DNA of 59,199 nt from an uncultured delta proteobacterium (GCA_903892415.1 CAITIQ010000384.1:1-59199); one strand, 5' to 3'. Numbered from the stretch's first letter, positions 29,036-37,597 are shown. Program-made: numbers and translations. Notes: a model not told the origin generated them from the letters alone.

Positions 29036-32000
29036 CTCGCCGGGAACGGTGGGCTTGCCACCACAGTTGGGATCGACGTCGAGCGGGCAGTCGTCGTCAG
29101 CGTCGTCTTTGCCGTCCCCGTCGTCATCGTTGTCGCAGAGGTCACCGATCTCGTCTTTGTCGGTGTCGAGCTGGTCGTTGGCGAGCTCCGGGCAATTGTC
29201 GACGTCGTCGTTGGTGCCGTCGTTGTCGTTGTCGAGGTCGCAAGCGTCCCCGATGTTGTCCTTGTCCCCGTCTTCTTGCTCGGTGTTCGCGTCGTCGACA
29301 CAGTTGTCGACGTCGTCGAGGATGCCGTCTTTGTCTGCGTCCGCGTCGTTGTTGCTGTCGCAGGCATCGCCGATACCGTCTTCATCGATGTCGGCTTGGT
29401 CGTTGGCGAGCACGGGGCAATTGTCGACGTTGTCGTTGAAGCCGTCGTCGTCATCGTCCATGTCGCAAACGTCGCCGAGCCCATCCTTGTCGAGGTCGAG
29501 TTGCATGTCGTTGGCGAGGAGTTCGCAGTTGTCGAGCTCGTTGAGAACCGTGTCGTTGTCGATGTCCGGGTCACATTCGTTCCCGATTAGATCTCCGTCG
29601 GTGTCGGTCTGGTTGTTCTCGACGGTGGGGCAGTTGTCGACGTCGTCTTGGAACCCGTCTCCATCGACGTCGTCCTGGCAGGCATCGCCGGCGGGGTTCA
29701 TTGGACCGTCGCTGTTCTCTTGTCCAGGGTTGTCCACCAGGATGCAATTGTCCACCGCGTCAAGCACCCCGTCACCGTCAGACTCGGTATCACGGTAGTT
29801 GTCGATGCCGTCGTTGTCGGTATCGATCGGAGGGAACACGCCACCGCTCTCCTCCGAGTCGCTGTGCGTGTCGTTGTCGCTGTCCTGATCGAGCGCGTCG
29901 ATCGTCCCGTCGTTGTCCGACTGCAGCGGATTCGCCGTATCGGCGCCGACCTCGTAGTCGTCGGGGATGCCGTCGCCGTCGGTGTCGGTGTTGAGCGGGT
30001 TGGTGTTGAGGAAGTTCTCCTCCAGCGTGTTGGACAGCCCGTCACCGTCGATGTCGGGATCGCAAAGATCCCCGACGTCATCCATATCCAGGTCGCCTTG
30101 ATCGTTGGCGACGAACTGGCAGTTGTCGGTCGCGTCCGGCACAGCGTCGGTGTCGTCGTTGTTGTCGCAGACGTCCCCTTGGGTGTCCCCGTCGTTGTTC
30201 GCCTGATCGAAGTTGTCGTCGTTGGGGCAGTTGTCGCAGACGTTGCCACGACCATCGTCGTCGGTGTCGAGTTGCGTGCCGTCTGGCGTGTTGGGGCAGT
30301 TGTCACAGACGTCACCGTCGAGATCCCCATCCACGTCCGACTGGTCGGTGTTGGCGTCGTTCGGGCAGTTGTCGCAAACCGTCCCGAACAGATCCATGTC
30401 CGGGTTGGCTTGGTTAGTGTTGGGGTTGTTCAGGCAGTTGTCGCAGGCGTCGCCGACGGTGTCGTCGTCCACGTCGGCGCCGACGCAGACGAAGTCCTCG
30501 CAGGCGTCGGTCGGCGTGCAGATGTTGTCCCCATCATTGCAAGCGGTCCCGAACGGAACGGGGATGTCGGTCGGGCAATTCACCGCGGTGCCATCACAGT
30601 TTTCGGTCTGGTCGCACTGCTGCGCCGACATGCGGCAGACGGTTGTGGCAGGCTCGCGAGCATCGGTCGGGCATTGTTTGCCGCTTCCGGTGCAGAACTC
30701 GGAGATGTCGCACACGCCGGCTTCCATGCGGCACTCGAAGCTCGCCGGGCGCAGAGCGTCATTGCAGGGGGCGGTGCTGCCGGTGCAGAAGTCGTCGAGA
30801 TCGCATAGACCCGAAGAGCTACCGCACTGAAAGCTAGAGGGCCGGAAGGAGTTGGCCGGACAAGCCGCGCCGCTGCCGCTGCAGTTCTCGGCCAGATCGC
30901 ACGGGCCTGCAGACGCGCGGCACTCGGTGCTCGCGGGCTGGAAGGCGTTACCAGGGCAGGCGTTGGTGGTGCCGTTGCAGAACTCAGCGACGTCGCAAAC
31001 GCCGCCTGATGCTCGGCATTGCGTGCTCGCGGGCTCGACCACGTCCGCGGGGCAGGTGGCTGCGCTGCCGGTGCACTCTTCAACGATGTCGCAAGCCCCA
31101 GCATCGGCGCGACAGACCGTCCCGGAGGCGAGGAAGACGTCGGTTGGGCAGGGCGCGCTCGAGCCCGTGCAAACCTCGGCTACGTCGCAGATTCCCGCCG
31201 TTGCGCGGCACTCGGTGCCACCTGCAACGAAGGAGTTGGTTGGGCAGTTGGCGTTGTTACCAGGGCAGGTCTCGCTGGTGTCACACGGTCCCGCGGAGGC
31301 GCGACAAACCGTGGCCGCCGAAGCGAAGCCGTTGTTGGGGCAGTTGGCGGCGGAGCCAGTGCAATTCTCGGCGACGTCGCACAGGCCTGTGGCGGCGCGA
31401 CACTCGGTTGCGGCGGAAGCAAAGCCGTTGGTCGGGCAGGTAGCCGTTGTGCCGGTGCAATTCTCCGCCACGTCGCACGGGCCAGCGGCCACCCGGCATT
31501 GGGTTACGGCGGAAGCAAAGCCGTCTGCTGGGCACGCGGCAGCGGAGCCGGTGCAGTTCTCGGCGACGTCGCAATCCCCGGCGCTGGCGCGACACTGGGT
31601 CGCCGCGGAAACGAAGCTGTTGGTCGGGCAAACGGCTGAAATCCCGGAGCAAACCTCGGCTGCGTCGCATACGCCTGCCGCGGCGCGACAGACGGTCGCG
31701 GCCGGTGCGAGAGCGTCGCCGGGGCAGGCGGGCGATGCACCGTTGCATACCTCGGCGACGTCGCAATCCCCTGCCGCAGCGCGGCATTGAGTAGCGGCGG
31801 GCGCGAGAGCGTCTGCGGGGCAGGCGGGCGATGCACCGTTGCATACCTCGGCGACGTCGCAAGCTCCGGCGGCGGCGCGGCATTGAGTAGCGGCGGGCGC
31901 GACAGCGTCCGCGGGGCAAGCAGCGCCAGTGCCGGAGCAAACCTCGGCGACGTCACAAGCGCCGGCGCTTGCGCGGCACTCGGTGGATGCGGCGACGAAG

Positions 32001-32434
32001 GTATCGGCGGGGCAATCCGCCGAAGCGCCGGTGCAATTTTCAGCGACGTCACAACTTCCGGCGCTCGCACGACACTCGAAGCTGGCCGGCCTGGCGATGC
32101 AGGTGTTGGTGTTGCCGACGTCGCAAATTTCACAGCCGCCAGGGCAATCCGCGTTGGTGACGCAAACGGCGCCCAGCACGGCGTTGACCTGCGCAGGCTC
32201 GGGTAGGGGTGTGTTGATCTTCGGCTTGGGAGCGACGTTGGTAGCGACTGCCTCGGCAGGCTTGAGCGACGGCTGCTCGAGCTGCTCGCCAACGGGGAGT
32301 CGAGCGCCAGGTTCAACCTGCTCAGCGAGGTCCTCGGGCTGGCCCGTCGACTCGTCGCAGCCAGTGAACGTAAAGATCCCGAGCAATACCGTGGGCAGAC
32401 CGCTGCCCGCGAGGCTGTGTCGTAGGCGTCGCAT
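28922..32434 (-). CDS. Giant Cys-rich surface protein: disintegrin-like repeats, TSP3 repeats, MYXO-CTERM tail
   Basis: 1170 residues. The N terminus is a lipoprotein-like signal (LPTVLLGIFTFTGC, Cys26), then a Pro/Glu linker. From Cys121 to about residue 632 there are 16 tandem repeats of about 32 residues with the consensus C-R-x4-G-x-C-D-x2-E-x-C-x-G-x4-C-P. This closely resembles the Cys spacing of eukaryotic ADAM/venom disintegrin domains. From about 632 to 1115 there are more than 15 Asp-rich calcium-binding TSP3 repeats. The last 37 residues (GCNCATAG, hydrophobic helix, RRQRRR) form a MYXO-CTERM sorting tail. An adhesive or structural cell-surface role is inferred. It is divergent from the Kelch protein over 111 bases and upstream of the OmpA gene. 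Confidence 0.9.
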   Translation of the reverse strand: MRRLRHSLAGSGLPTVLLGIFTFTGCDESTGQPEDLAEQVEPGARLPVGEQLEQPSLKPAEAVATNVAPKPKINTPLPEPAQVNAVLGAVCVTNADCPGGCEICDVGNTNTCIARPASFECRASAGSCDVAENCTGASADCPADTFVAASTECRASAGACDVAEVCSGTGAACPADAVAPAATQCRAAAGACDVAEVCNGASPACPADALAPAATQCRAAAGDCDVAEVCNGASPACPGDALAPAATVCRAAAGVCDAAEVCSGISAVCPTNSFVSAATQCRASAGDCDVAENCTGSAAACPADGFASAVTQCRVAAGPCDVAENCTGTTATCPTNGFASAATECRAATGLCDVAENCTGSAANCPNNGFASAATVCRASAGPCDTSETCPGNNANCPTNSFVAGGTECRATAGICDVAEVCTGSSAPCPTDVFLASGTVCRADAGACDIVEECTGSAATCPADVVEPASTQCRASGGVCDVAEFCNGTTNACPGNAFQPASTECRASAGPCDLAENCSGSGAACPANSFRPSSFQCGSSSGLCDLDDFCTGSTAPCNDALRPASFECRMEAGVCDISEFCTGSGKQCPTDAREPATTVCRMSAQQCDQTENCDGTAVNCPTDIPVPFGTACNDGDNICTPTDACEDFVCVGADVDDDTVGDACDNCLNNPNTNQANPDMDLFGTVCDNCPNDANTDQSDVDGDLDGDVCDNCPNTPDGTQLDTDDDGRGNVCDNCPNDDNFDQANNDGDTQGDVCDNNDDTDAVPDATDNCQFVANDQGDLDMDDVGDLCDPDIDGDGLSNTLEENFLNTNPLNTDTDGDGIPDDYEVGADTANPLQSDNDGTIDALDQDSDNDTHSDSEESGGVFPPIDTDNDGIDNYRDTESDGDGVLDAVDNCILVDNPGQENSDGPMNPAGDACQDDVDGDGFQDDVDNCPTVENNQTDTDGDLIGNECDPDIDNDTVLNELDNCELLANDMQLDLDKDGLGDVCDMDDDDDGFNDNVDNCPVLANDQADIDEDGIGDACDSNNDADADKDGILDDVDNCVDDANTEQEDGDKDNIGDACDLDNDNDGTNDDVDNCPELANDQLDTDKDEIGDLCDNDDDGDGKDDADDDCPLDVDPNCGGKPTVPGEGGGCNCATAGNGTTGGFLLALGLALAFASRRQRRRAA
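29090..30540 (-). repeat. Tandem TSP3 calcium-binding repeats (protein level)
   Basis: Asp/Asn-rich repeats of about 23-36 residues, each built on D-x-D-x-D-G-x-G-D-x-C-D-N-C-P or the cysteine-poor variant D-x-D-x-D-G. On the plus strand this gives a GTC/GTCGTC-rich tract that generates long meaningless antisense reading frames. Confidence 0.85.
30540..32075 (-). repeat. Sixteen 96-bp (32-residue) disintegrin-like tandem repeats
   Basis: The unit is 96 bases long with one shorter copy. Most copies have diverged, but adjacent copies at 31721-31766 and 31817-31862 are identical over 46 bases, and 31781-31822 versus 31877-31918 differ at only two positions. This shows recent duplication by unequal crossover. 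Each unit encodes six cysteines in fixed spacing. Confidence 0.9.
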
Positions 32435-32545
32435 GAAGAAGCTCCTTCAAGACCCGGCCCGCGAGGAGCCGAAGTTCATCGGCCCATCATTCCTGTTCGC
32501 CAGGTAATTGGCAAACGAATGCTGTCGATCTGATACCGTCGTCGC
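32435..32545. promoter_or_regulatory. Shared divergent promoter region of the two large surface-protein genes
   Basis: 111 bases separate the start of the giant Cys-rich gene (minus) from the GTG of the Kelch gene (plus). Both promoters must lie here or within the coding ends. It contains an AT-rich patch (CCAGGTAATTGGCAAACGAA, about 32500-32519). I cannot define -10/-35 boxes with confidence. Confidence 0.4.
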
Positions 32546-35470
32546 GTGCGATTCATCACGAGGATCTCTGCTTCTGCGCGCCTGTCACCGCTTACCGTCC
32601 TTCGCCCTTTCGGAGTTGCTCTCGGGCTGCTCTCTTCGGCCGGTTGTGAGCCTGATTCGGAGCCGCCCGACGGAACAGGTGCTCCCCCTCCTTCGGCTGA
32701 AGCCACGGCCGAGGCGCTAGCGAACGCCCGCAGCCGCTTCGGCGCGGAGCTGTTGCGATCGAGCGGAGAGTGGTCGCAGGAGGCCAGCGGATTTGCCTGG
32801 GACAGCTCGCTGTTCCAGGTGCGCAGTGAAGGTGCTGCAACCAGCCTGCGCCACAAACAGAGCGGCTCCGGCGTGCGCTTCCGGTTGGCCGAGAGCGCCG
32901 CGGAAGAGGTGCAGCCCGCCACGCTCGAAGACGGCGTTTTGCTGATGGGCGCCGGTGTCGCCAAGACGGCCCAGCGCTTTTTGGTCGCCCAGCCCGCGGG
33001 CGTTGAAGACTTCGTAATTGCAGAAGCCGCGCTGGAAGGCGGCCTGCGCTACACGGTGGAGCTGGAGGGCATCGCCGGCTTGCGGCAGGTCTCCGGTGTG
33101 GTCGAGTTTTTGGACGCTCACGGTTCGCCACGCGTTCGCATTGCGTCGCCGTTCGTCGTGGATGCGGAGGGTCGCGTAAGCCCAGCCACTACGACGGTGC
33201 GCGGCTGCGCGGTGGATCGCGATGTGCGTGCTCCTTGGGGCCGCCCTTTGACTCCGCCCGGGGCCAGCTCGTGCGAGGTCGTCATTACCTACGACACCGA
33301 GCTGCCTCATCCGGTGCTGGTGGACCCCGATTGGCAGGTCACTGCCGTGATGGCTACCGCGAGGACCCATCACACCTCCACCTCGCTCGACGACGGCACC
33401 GTGCTCGTCGCTGGTGGTTTCGACGCGAGCAATAGCGGCCTGCCTGTCGCGCCCACCGAGCTGCTCTGCCCCGAGACGAACATCTGCCCGGGCGGCGTCT
33501 CGTTCGCGGTCGGCGCGTCGATGCCGAACGCGCGCGGCCAACACGCGGAGACCTTCCTGCCCAGCGTCAACAAGGTGCTCTTGACCGGTGGTCGCGATAC
33601 GCGCGCCTCCAACGTCGCGTCCAATGTGGTCAGCATCTTCGACGTTGCTACCGGCACCTTCGACAGCGTTCCCTTCTCGCTTTCGTCCGGGCGTTTCGGT
33701 CACTCCAGCACCTTCCTCATTGACGGTCGAGTGCTGCTGATCGGCGGTGAAGACGGCAATAGCCCCAGCTCCGCTCAGGTCTACAACCCGGTCACCAACA
33801 CGCTCTCCGGGCCAATCCCGCTGGCCAACAACAAGCGGCGCCGCTTTCACGTAGCGGAGGCGCTCGGCGTCCCCGGCGTGGTGGGCGCTAACCCGCGCGT
33901 GCTCGTGGCCGGTGGGCTCGGCACGCTCGGCGCCGAGCAATCAGCTGAAATCTTCGACCCAACCACCGACAGCTTCACTGCCCTCAGCGGTCCCAACTCC
34001 CAGCTCTCGGCGGTGCGCGTCGGCGCTACCGCCACGCTGCTCGAGGACGGTCGCGTGCTGATCGTCGGCGGCAAGAACGCAGCCGGTCTCTACTCCCAAA
34101 CCATCGATCTGTTCCAGCCCAACGGAGCGGCCGGCACCTTCGTGCAGACCTCGGTGACGATGTTGAACCCGCGCGCCTTCCACGGTGCGACCAAGCTGCT
34201 CGGGGAGGGCAAGGTGCTGATCACCGGCGGCGTCAACGCGAGCTCGGTGCTGAGCAACGCCGAGGTCTTTGATCAGACCACCGGGGACTTCGTCGATGCG
34301 CTGTCCACCACGATGAAGAAGGCGCGCAACTTCCACACGGCCACGCGGCTGATCTCCGGTAAGGCGATCGTGATTGGCGGCGGTGTTGGTGGTACGCCGG
34401 ATTCGCCAGGCACCGGCGCGGTCGATGTCTCGGCCGCCATCCAAGCCGAGTTCCTCGCGCGTTTGAACGGTGATCCGTGCGACCAAGACGGGGAGTGCTT
34501 GTTCAACAACTGCTACTCCAACAAAGGCCCAAGCATCTGCTGCAATGAGTCCTGCACCGACGGTTGCAGCTCTTGTTACCAAGCCGATCACGCCGACAGC
34601 AACCTCGCGCAAGGCGAGTGTGGCGTGCGGCCGAATGACGCGCCGTTCGGCACGCAGTGCACCGAGGACTTCTTCTGCGATTCAGAGGCGACAGACTGCC
34701 TCAAGCAGCTTCCCACCGGCGATGAGTGCAACCGAGATCGCCAATGTGAGTCAGGGGATTGTGTCGACGGGTTCTGCTGCTCGTCGTCGTGCGACGGCAT
34801 CTGTCAGGCCTGCAACCTGCCCGGCTTCGAAGGTACGTGCTCGCAAGTTGAAGGCGATCCCGTTGGGGACCGCGGTCCTTGCCCTGGCGAGAACGGTTGT
34901 GCCGGTGTCTGCGGCTCGCAGGCCGATGAATGTGACTACGATCCCGTGCAGGTCTGCTCCGACGCCACCTGCACCGCGGGCATCCAATCCTCTGGTCTGT
35001 GCGGGCCGAAGGGCGTTTGCGAGGCCGGCACGCTCGAATGTGGTGACTACGACTGCGACGGCAATGGCGAGCGCTGCCGCGAGTCGTGCGAGACCTCCGA
35101 GGAATGCGCGGGCCAAGCGATCTGCCGCGTAGACGGCACCTGCGCCGTGGTCGAGGAGGCCTCCTGCGCCGACGAAGACACGCTCACCAACCCGGACGGT
35201 AGCACCAGCGAATGTGCGCCCTTCCGCTGCGCCAACTCCCGCTGCCTCGAACGTTGTGAGTCGATCGACGATTGCGTCGACGGCCTGGTTTGCCAAGCCA
35301 ACAATGAGTGCGCTGAGCCCCCGGGAGATCCGCCCGCGGTCGAAGATTGCTCGCTCGCCCCCGGCGGTCTTCGTTCCAATGGGACGGCTTGGGCCTGGCT
35401 CGTCGGTCTAAGCGCCGCAGCGTTCTTGCGCAAGCGCGGCAAGTCTTCGGCACAAGGAGTGGTTCGATGA
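32546..35470 (+). CDS. Kelch-repeat / Cys-rich surface lipoprotein with MYXO-CTERM-like tail
   Basis: 974 residues from a GTG. A signal peptide (VLRPFGVALGLLSSAGC) ends in a lipobox with Cys34. Residues about 270-640 form Kelch/galactose-oxidase-type beta-propeller repeats, each with a DGTVLVAGG or GRVLLIGG core (HHTSTSLDDGTVLVAGG, GHSSTFLIDGRVLLIGGEDG, GRVLIVGG, KVLITGG). Residues about 650-930 are Cys-rich, with the myxobacterial QCESGDCVDGFCCSSSCDG and CQACNLPG signatures. The C terminus (a Cys, then AWAWLVGLSAAAFLRKRG) is a variant MYXO-CTERM tail with one cysteine. Propellers of this type bind glycans or proteins. The stop overlaps the start of the PEGA gene (ATGA), so the two are coupled. 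Confidence 0.87.
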   Translation: MRFITRISASARLSPLTVLRPFGVALGLLSSAGCEPDSEPPDGTGAPPPSAEATAEALANARSRFGAELLRSSGEWSQEASGFAWDSSLFQVRSEGAATSLRHKQSGSGVRFRLAESAAEEVQPATLEDGVLLMGAGVAKTAQRFLVAQPAGVEDFVIAEAALEGGLRYTVELEGIAGLRQVSGVVEFLDAHGSPRVRIASPFVVDAEGRVSPATTTVRGCAVDRDVRAPWGRPLTPPGASSCEVVITYDTELPHPVLVDPDWQVTAVMATARTHHTSTSLDDGTVLVAGGFDASNSGLPVAPTELLCPETNICPGGVSFAVGASMPNARGQHAETFLPSVNKVLLTGGRDTRASNVASNVVSIFDVATGTFDSVPFSLSSGRFGHSSTFLIDGRVLLIGGEDGNSPSSAQVYNPVTNTLSGPIPLANNKRRRFHVAEALGVPGVVGANPRVLVAGGLGTLGAEQSAEIFDPTTDSFTALSGPNSQLSAVRVGATATLLEDGRVLIVGGKNAAGLYSQTIDLFQPNGAAGTFVQTSVTMLNPRAFHGATKLLGEGKVLITGGVNASSVLSNAEVFDQTTGDFVDALSTTMKKARNFHTATRLISGKAIVIGGGVGGTPDSPGTGAVDVSAAIQAEFLARLNGDPCDQDGECLFNNCYSNKGPSICCNESCTDGCSSCYQADHADSNLAQGECGVRPNDAPFGTQCTEDFFCDSEATDCLKQLPTGDECNRDRQCESGDCVDGFCCSSSCDGICQACNLPGFEGTCSQVEGDPVGDRGPCPGENGCAGVCGSQADECDYDPVQVCSDATCTAGIQSSGLCGPKGVCEAGTLECGDYDCDGNGERCRESCETSEECAGQAICRVDGTCAVVEEASCADEDTLTNPDGSTSECAPFRCANSRCLERCESIDDCVDGLVCQANNECAEPPGDPPAVEDCSLAPGGLRSNGTAWAWLVGLSAAAFLRKRGKSSAQGVVR

Positions 35471-37419
35471 AGCGCCTGTTCGAGCGGCCGCTGTTCTCCG
35501 TTGTTCCCGCCGTGGTCGTGAGCCTGGCCCTCGCGGGGAGCGTGGTGGCCCAACCCGCACCCACGGCCAAGCCCACCGCTGGTCCGACGGCCAAGCCCAC
35601 CGCTGGTCCGACGGCCAAGCCCACCGCTGGTCCGACGGCCAAGCCTGCTGGCAAACCTGCGCCCAAACCTGAGCCCAAGCCGGTCGAGAAGCCCGCCGAG
35701 CCCAAGCCCGCAGACCCTCCGGCCGTCGTGCCGGTCACTGCCACTCCACCCGCGACCGGCGGCGCTGCCGATGAAGATGCACCGCCGGATCCGGCCAAGC
35801 GCGGTGAGGCGGAGGAGCACTTCAAGAAAGGCCTGCAGCTCCTCGCGGAAGACGCCTGGCAGGCGGCACTCGCTGAGTTCTTGCTCTCGCGAGAGCTTTT
35901 CCCGACCCGCACCGCGCTCAACAACGCAGCCTTTTGCATGCGCAAGTTGAAGCGGTTCGACGAGTCGCTCGATCTATATGAAGCGCTGCTTCGCGAGTAT
36001 CCCAACCAATCCGCAGACAAGAAAGCGGCCGCACAAAAAGAGGTGGCCGAGCTTCGTACGCTGGTTGGCACCATCGACGTAATCGGTGCAGAGCCGGGTG
36101 CTTCGATCTTGGTGGATGGCAAAGCACGCGCTGACTACCCCTTGATCGATCCGTTGCGCGTGAGCGCTGGAACGCACTCGGTGCGGCTGTTCAAGCAGGG
36201 CTTCCAACCGTTCGAGACCACGCTCGAGATCGCCGGTGGTCAGACGGCCAAAGTCGACGCCAAGATGCCCGCGCTGGTGGCCTCAGGGACCTTGAAGGTC
36301 AGCGAGAAGAACGGCCTCAAGCTGGACGTCCTGCTCGACGGCGCGGTGGTCGGTGTCACACCTTGGGAAGGCACCGTAGCCACCGGCGATCACGTGATCC
36401 AACTGCTGGGCGACGGGGACCAAGGCACGATGCCGACGGCTGCGCCTGTCGCCAAAGACGAGCTCTCTACCTTGACGTTGGTCGCCGAGCCGCTCGAGGC
36501 GGGGCTGATCGTCAACGTGAAGCCGCTCAGCGCGAGCGTTCGTCTCGACGGTGTAACGGTCGGTCGCGGCGTATTCGACGGCCGATTGCGCACCGGCAAA
36601 CACACGGTGGAGGTGCTCGCCGAGGGCTATTTCCCCAAGCGGCAAGAGGTCACGGTGGAGCGCGGTGATCGAGGGGAACTCAAGTTCGAGCTCGAGCGCG
36701 ATGAGAGCGCCGATGCCTGGCGTGTGCCCTCGAAGATCGTCTTCGACGTCACCGGCGGCGTTGCGCTGACGCCCACCCTCGGCGGAGACGTTGCTGCCTC
36801 GTGTGCTGAAGGCTGCGCTCAGTCGCTCGGCTTTGGCGGCATGGTGATGATCAACGGTACGTACGAATTCGGCTCCGGCTTCGGCCTCGGGCTCTCCGCC
36901 GGCATCATGCAGGCTTCGCAATCGTTCGAAGAACGCGGCACCTCGCTCACTCCGGTCGGGCTCGACGGTTTGAGCGGCTCCGCGAACGACGATCTGCGGC
37001 TGCGCGGCGTGCTGGCCGGTGCTCATGCTTCCTATCGCTTGGGCGAACAATTCCCGATTCGCTTCCGACTCGGCGGCGGCGCTCTCATCAGCGACGCTCG
37101 TGCGGTTCGTTCGGGCACGTTCGCTACGCGCTCTGGCGGTTCCTTCGATGCTCCGGCGCTCGAGAGCAGCTCGCTCTCCACCTTCATCTACGTCGATCCC
37201 GAGGTCTCCATTGGCTACCGCTTGACCGAGACCTTCGAGGTGGGTGTGGGCGTGCAGGGTGTGGTGCTGATTACGCCCAGCGCGCCAACCTGGGGCGGCG
37301 ATGAAAACCCGACCCTCAACGTCACCGGGGACGGCATCTCGTCGTACGACGCCGATGAAACCACCTTCGGTACCACGGGGCTCATCGTCCCCGGAATCTC
37401 GGCGCGCGCTAGCTTCTGA
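35467..37419 (+). CDS. Secreted PEGA/TPR-like protein with C-terminal barrel-like domain
   Basis: 650 residues. ATG 35467 overlaps the upstream stop and opens a signal peptide (SVVPAVVVSLALAGSVVAQ). Next is a Pro/Lys-rich linker with three exact TAKPTAGP repeats (about 33-60) and further KPEPKPVEKP text. Residues about 115-190 carry a TPR-type pair (AEEHFKKGLQLLAEDAWQAA, LNNAAFCMRKLKRFDESLDL). Residues about 195-420 hold three PEGA-like segments (GASILVDGKARADYPL, LDVLLDGAVVGVTPWEG, ASVRLDGVTVGRGVFDGRL). The last 220 residues are Gly/aromatic-rich strands consistent with an outer-membrane barrel. PEGA domains are linked to surface and S-layer-like functions. Two structured intergenic elements follow. 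Confidence 0.85.
   Translation: MKRLFERPLFSVVPAVVVSLALAGSVVAQPAPTAKPTAGPTAKPTAGPTAKPTAGPTAKPAGKPAPKPEPKPVEKPAEPKPADPPAVVPVTATPPATGGAADEDAPPDPAKRGEAEEHFKKGLQLLAEDAWQAALAEFLLSRELFPTRTALNNAAFCMRKLKRFDESLDLYEALLREYPNQSADKKAAAQKEVAELRTLVGTIDVIGAEPGASILVDGKARADYPLIDPLRVSAGTHSVRLFKQGFQPFETTLEIAGGQTAKVDAKMPALVASGTLKVSEKNGLKLDVLLDGAVVGVTPWEGTVATGDHVIQLLGDGDQGTMPTAAPVAKDELSTLTLVAEPLEAGLIVNVKPLSASVRLDGVTVGRGVFDGRLRTGKHTVEVLAEGYFPKRQEVTVERGDRGELKFELERDESADAWRVPSKIVFDVTGGVALTPTLGGDVAASCAEGCAQSLGFGGMVMINGTYEFGSGFGLGLSAGIMQASQSFEERGTSLTPVGLDGLSGSANDDLRLRGVLAGAHASYRLGEQFPIRFRLGGGALISDARAVRSGTFATRSGGSFDAPALESSSLSTFIYVDPEVSIGYRLTETFEVGVGVQGVVLITPSAPTWGGDENPTLNVTGDGISSYDADETTFGTTGLIVPGISARASF
35563..35645 (+). 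repeat. 24-bp perfect tandem repeat in the PEGA gene linker
   Basis: Three identical copies of a 24-base unit (35563-35586, 35587-35610, 35611-35634) and an 11-base partial copy. The unit encodes TAKPTAGP in frame, so gain or loss of units changes linker length without a frameshift. Confidence 0.95.
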
Positions 37420-37428
37420 AGGCAGGCT

Positions 37429-37451
37429 GCTGGGGTGTTAAACACCCCAGC
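37429..37451. terminator. Short perfect hairpin after the PEGA gene
   Basis: GCTGGGGTGTT and AACACCCCAGC form an 11-base palindromic stem that would fold with a three-to-five-base A-rich loop, nine bases after the PEGA stop. There is no long T-tract, so it may act as a terminator or an RNA 3' stabiliser. Confidence 0.55.
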
Positions 37452-37482
37452 GCGTTCAACCGAAGGTTGATGCAGTAAACAG

Positions 37483-37551
37483 AATGACGCGTGCCCTACA
37501 CGAAAAAGCGGCCGAAGGCCCCGTTGGACCTTCGACTTGGCACGCGTCATT
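37483..37551. repeat. 13-bp perfect inverted repeat with an inner hairpin
   Basis: AATGACGCGTGCC (37483-37495) is matched exactly by GGCACGCGTCATT (37539-37551). The 43-base interior holds a second stem (CGAAGG / CCTTCG, 37513-37518 and 37529-37534). It lies between two convergent genes and is a large structured element, either a bidirectional terminator or a small structured RNA or mobile remnant. Confidence 0.7.
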
Positions 37552-37597
37552 AACCTGAATCCAGCCTGCGCTGGCCCCAGCCTCGCTCAGCCCAGCC

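Noticed and set aside
29648..30808. Long plus-strand reading frame rich in Val and Gly
   Set aside because: It is the antisense shadow of the Asp-rich TSP3 repeats; the GTC-rich tract makes long frames with no domain or ribosome-binding site.
30540..32075. CRISPR-like regular repeats
   Set aside because: The 96-base periodicity is coding: each unit keeps the frame and the cysteine pattern, and there are no unique spacers between identical short repeats.
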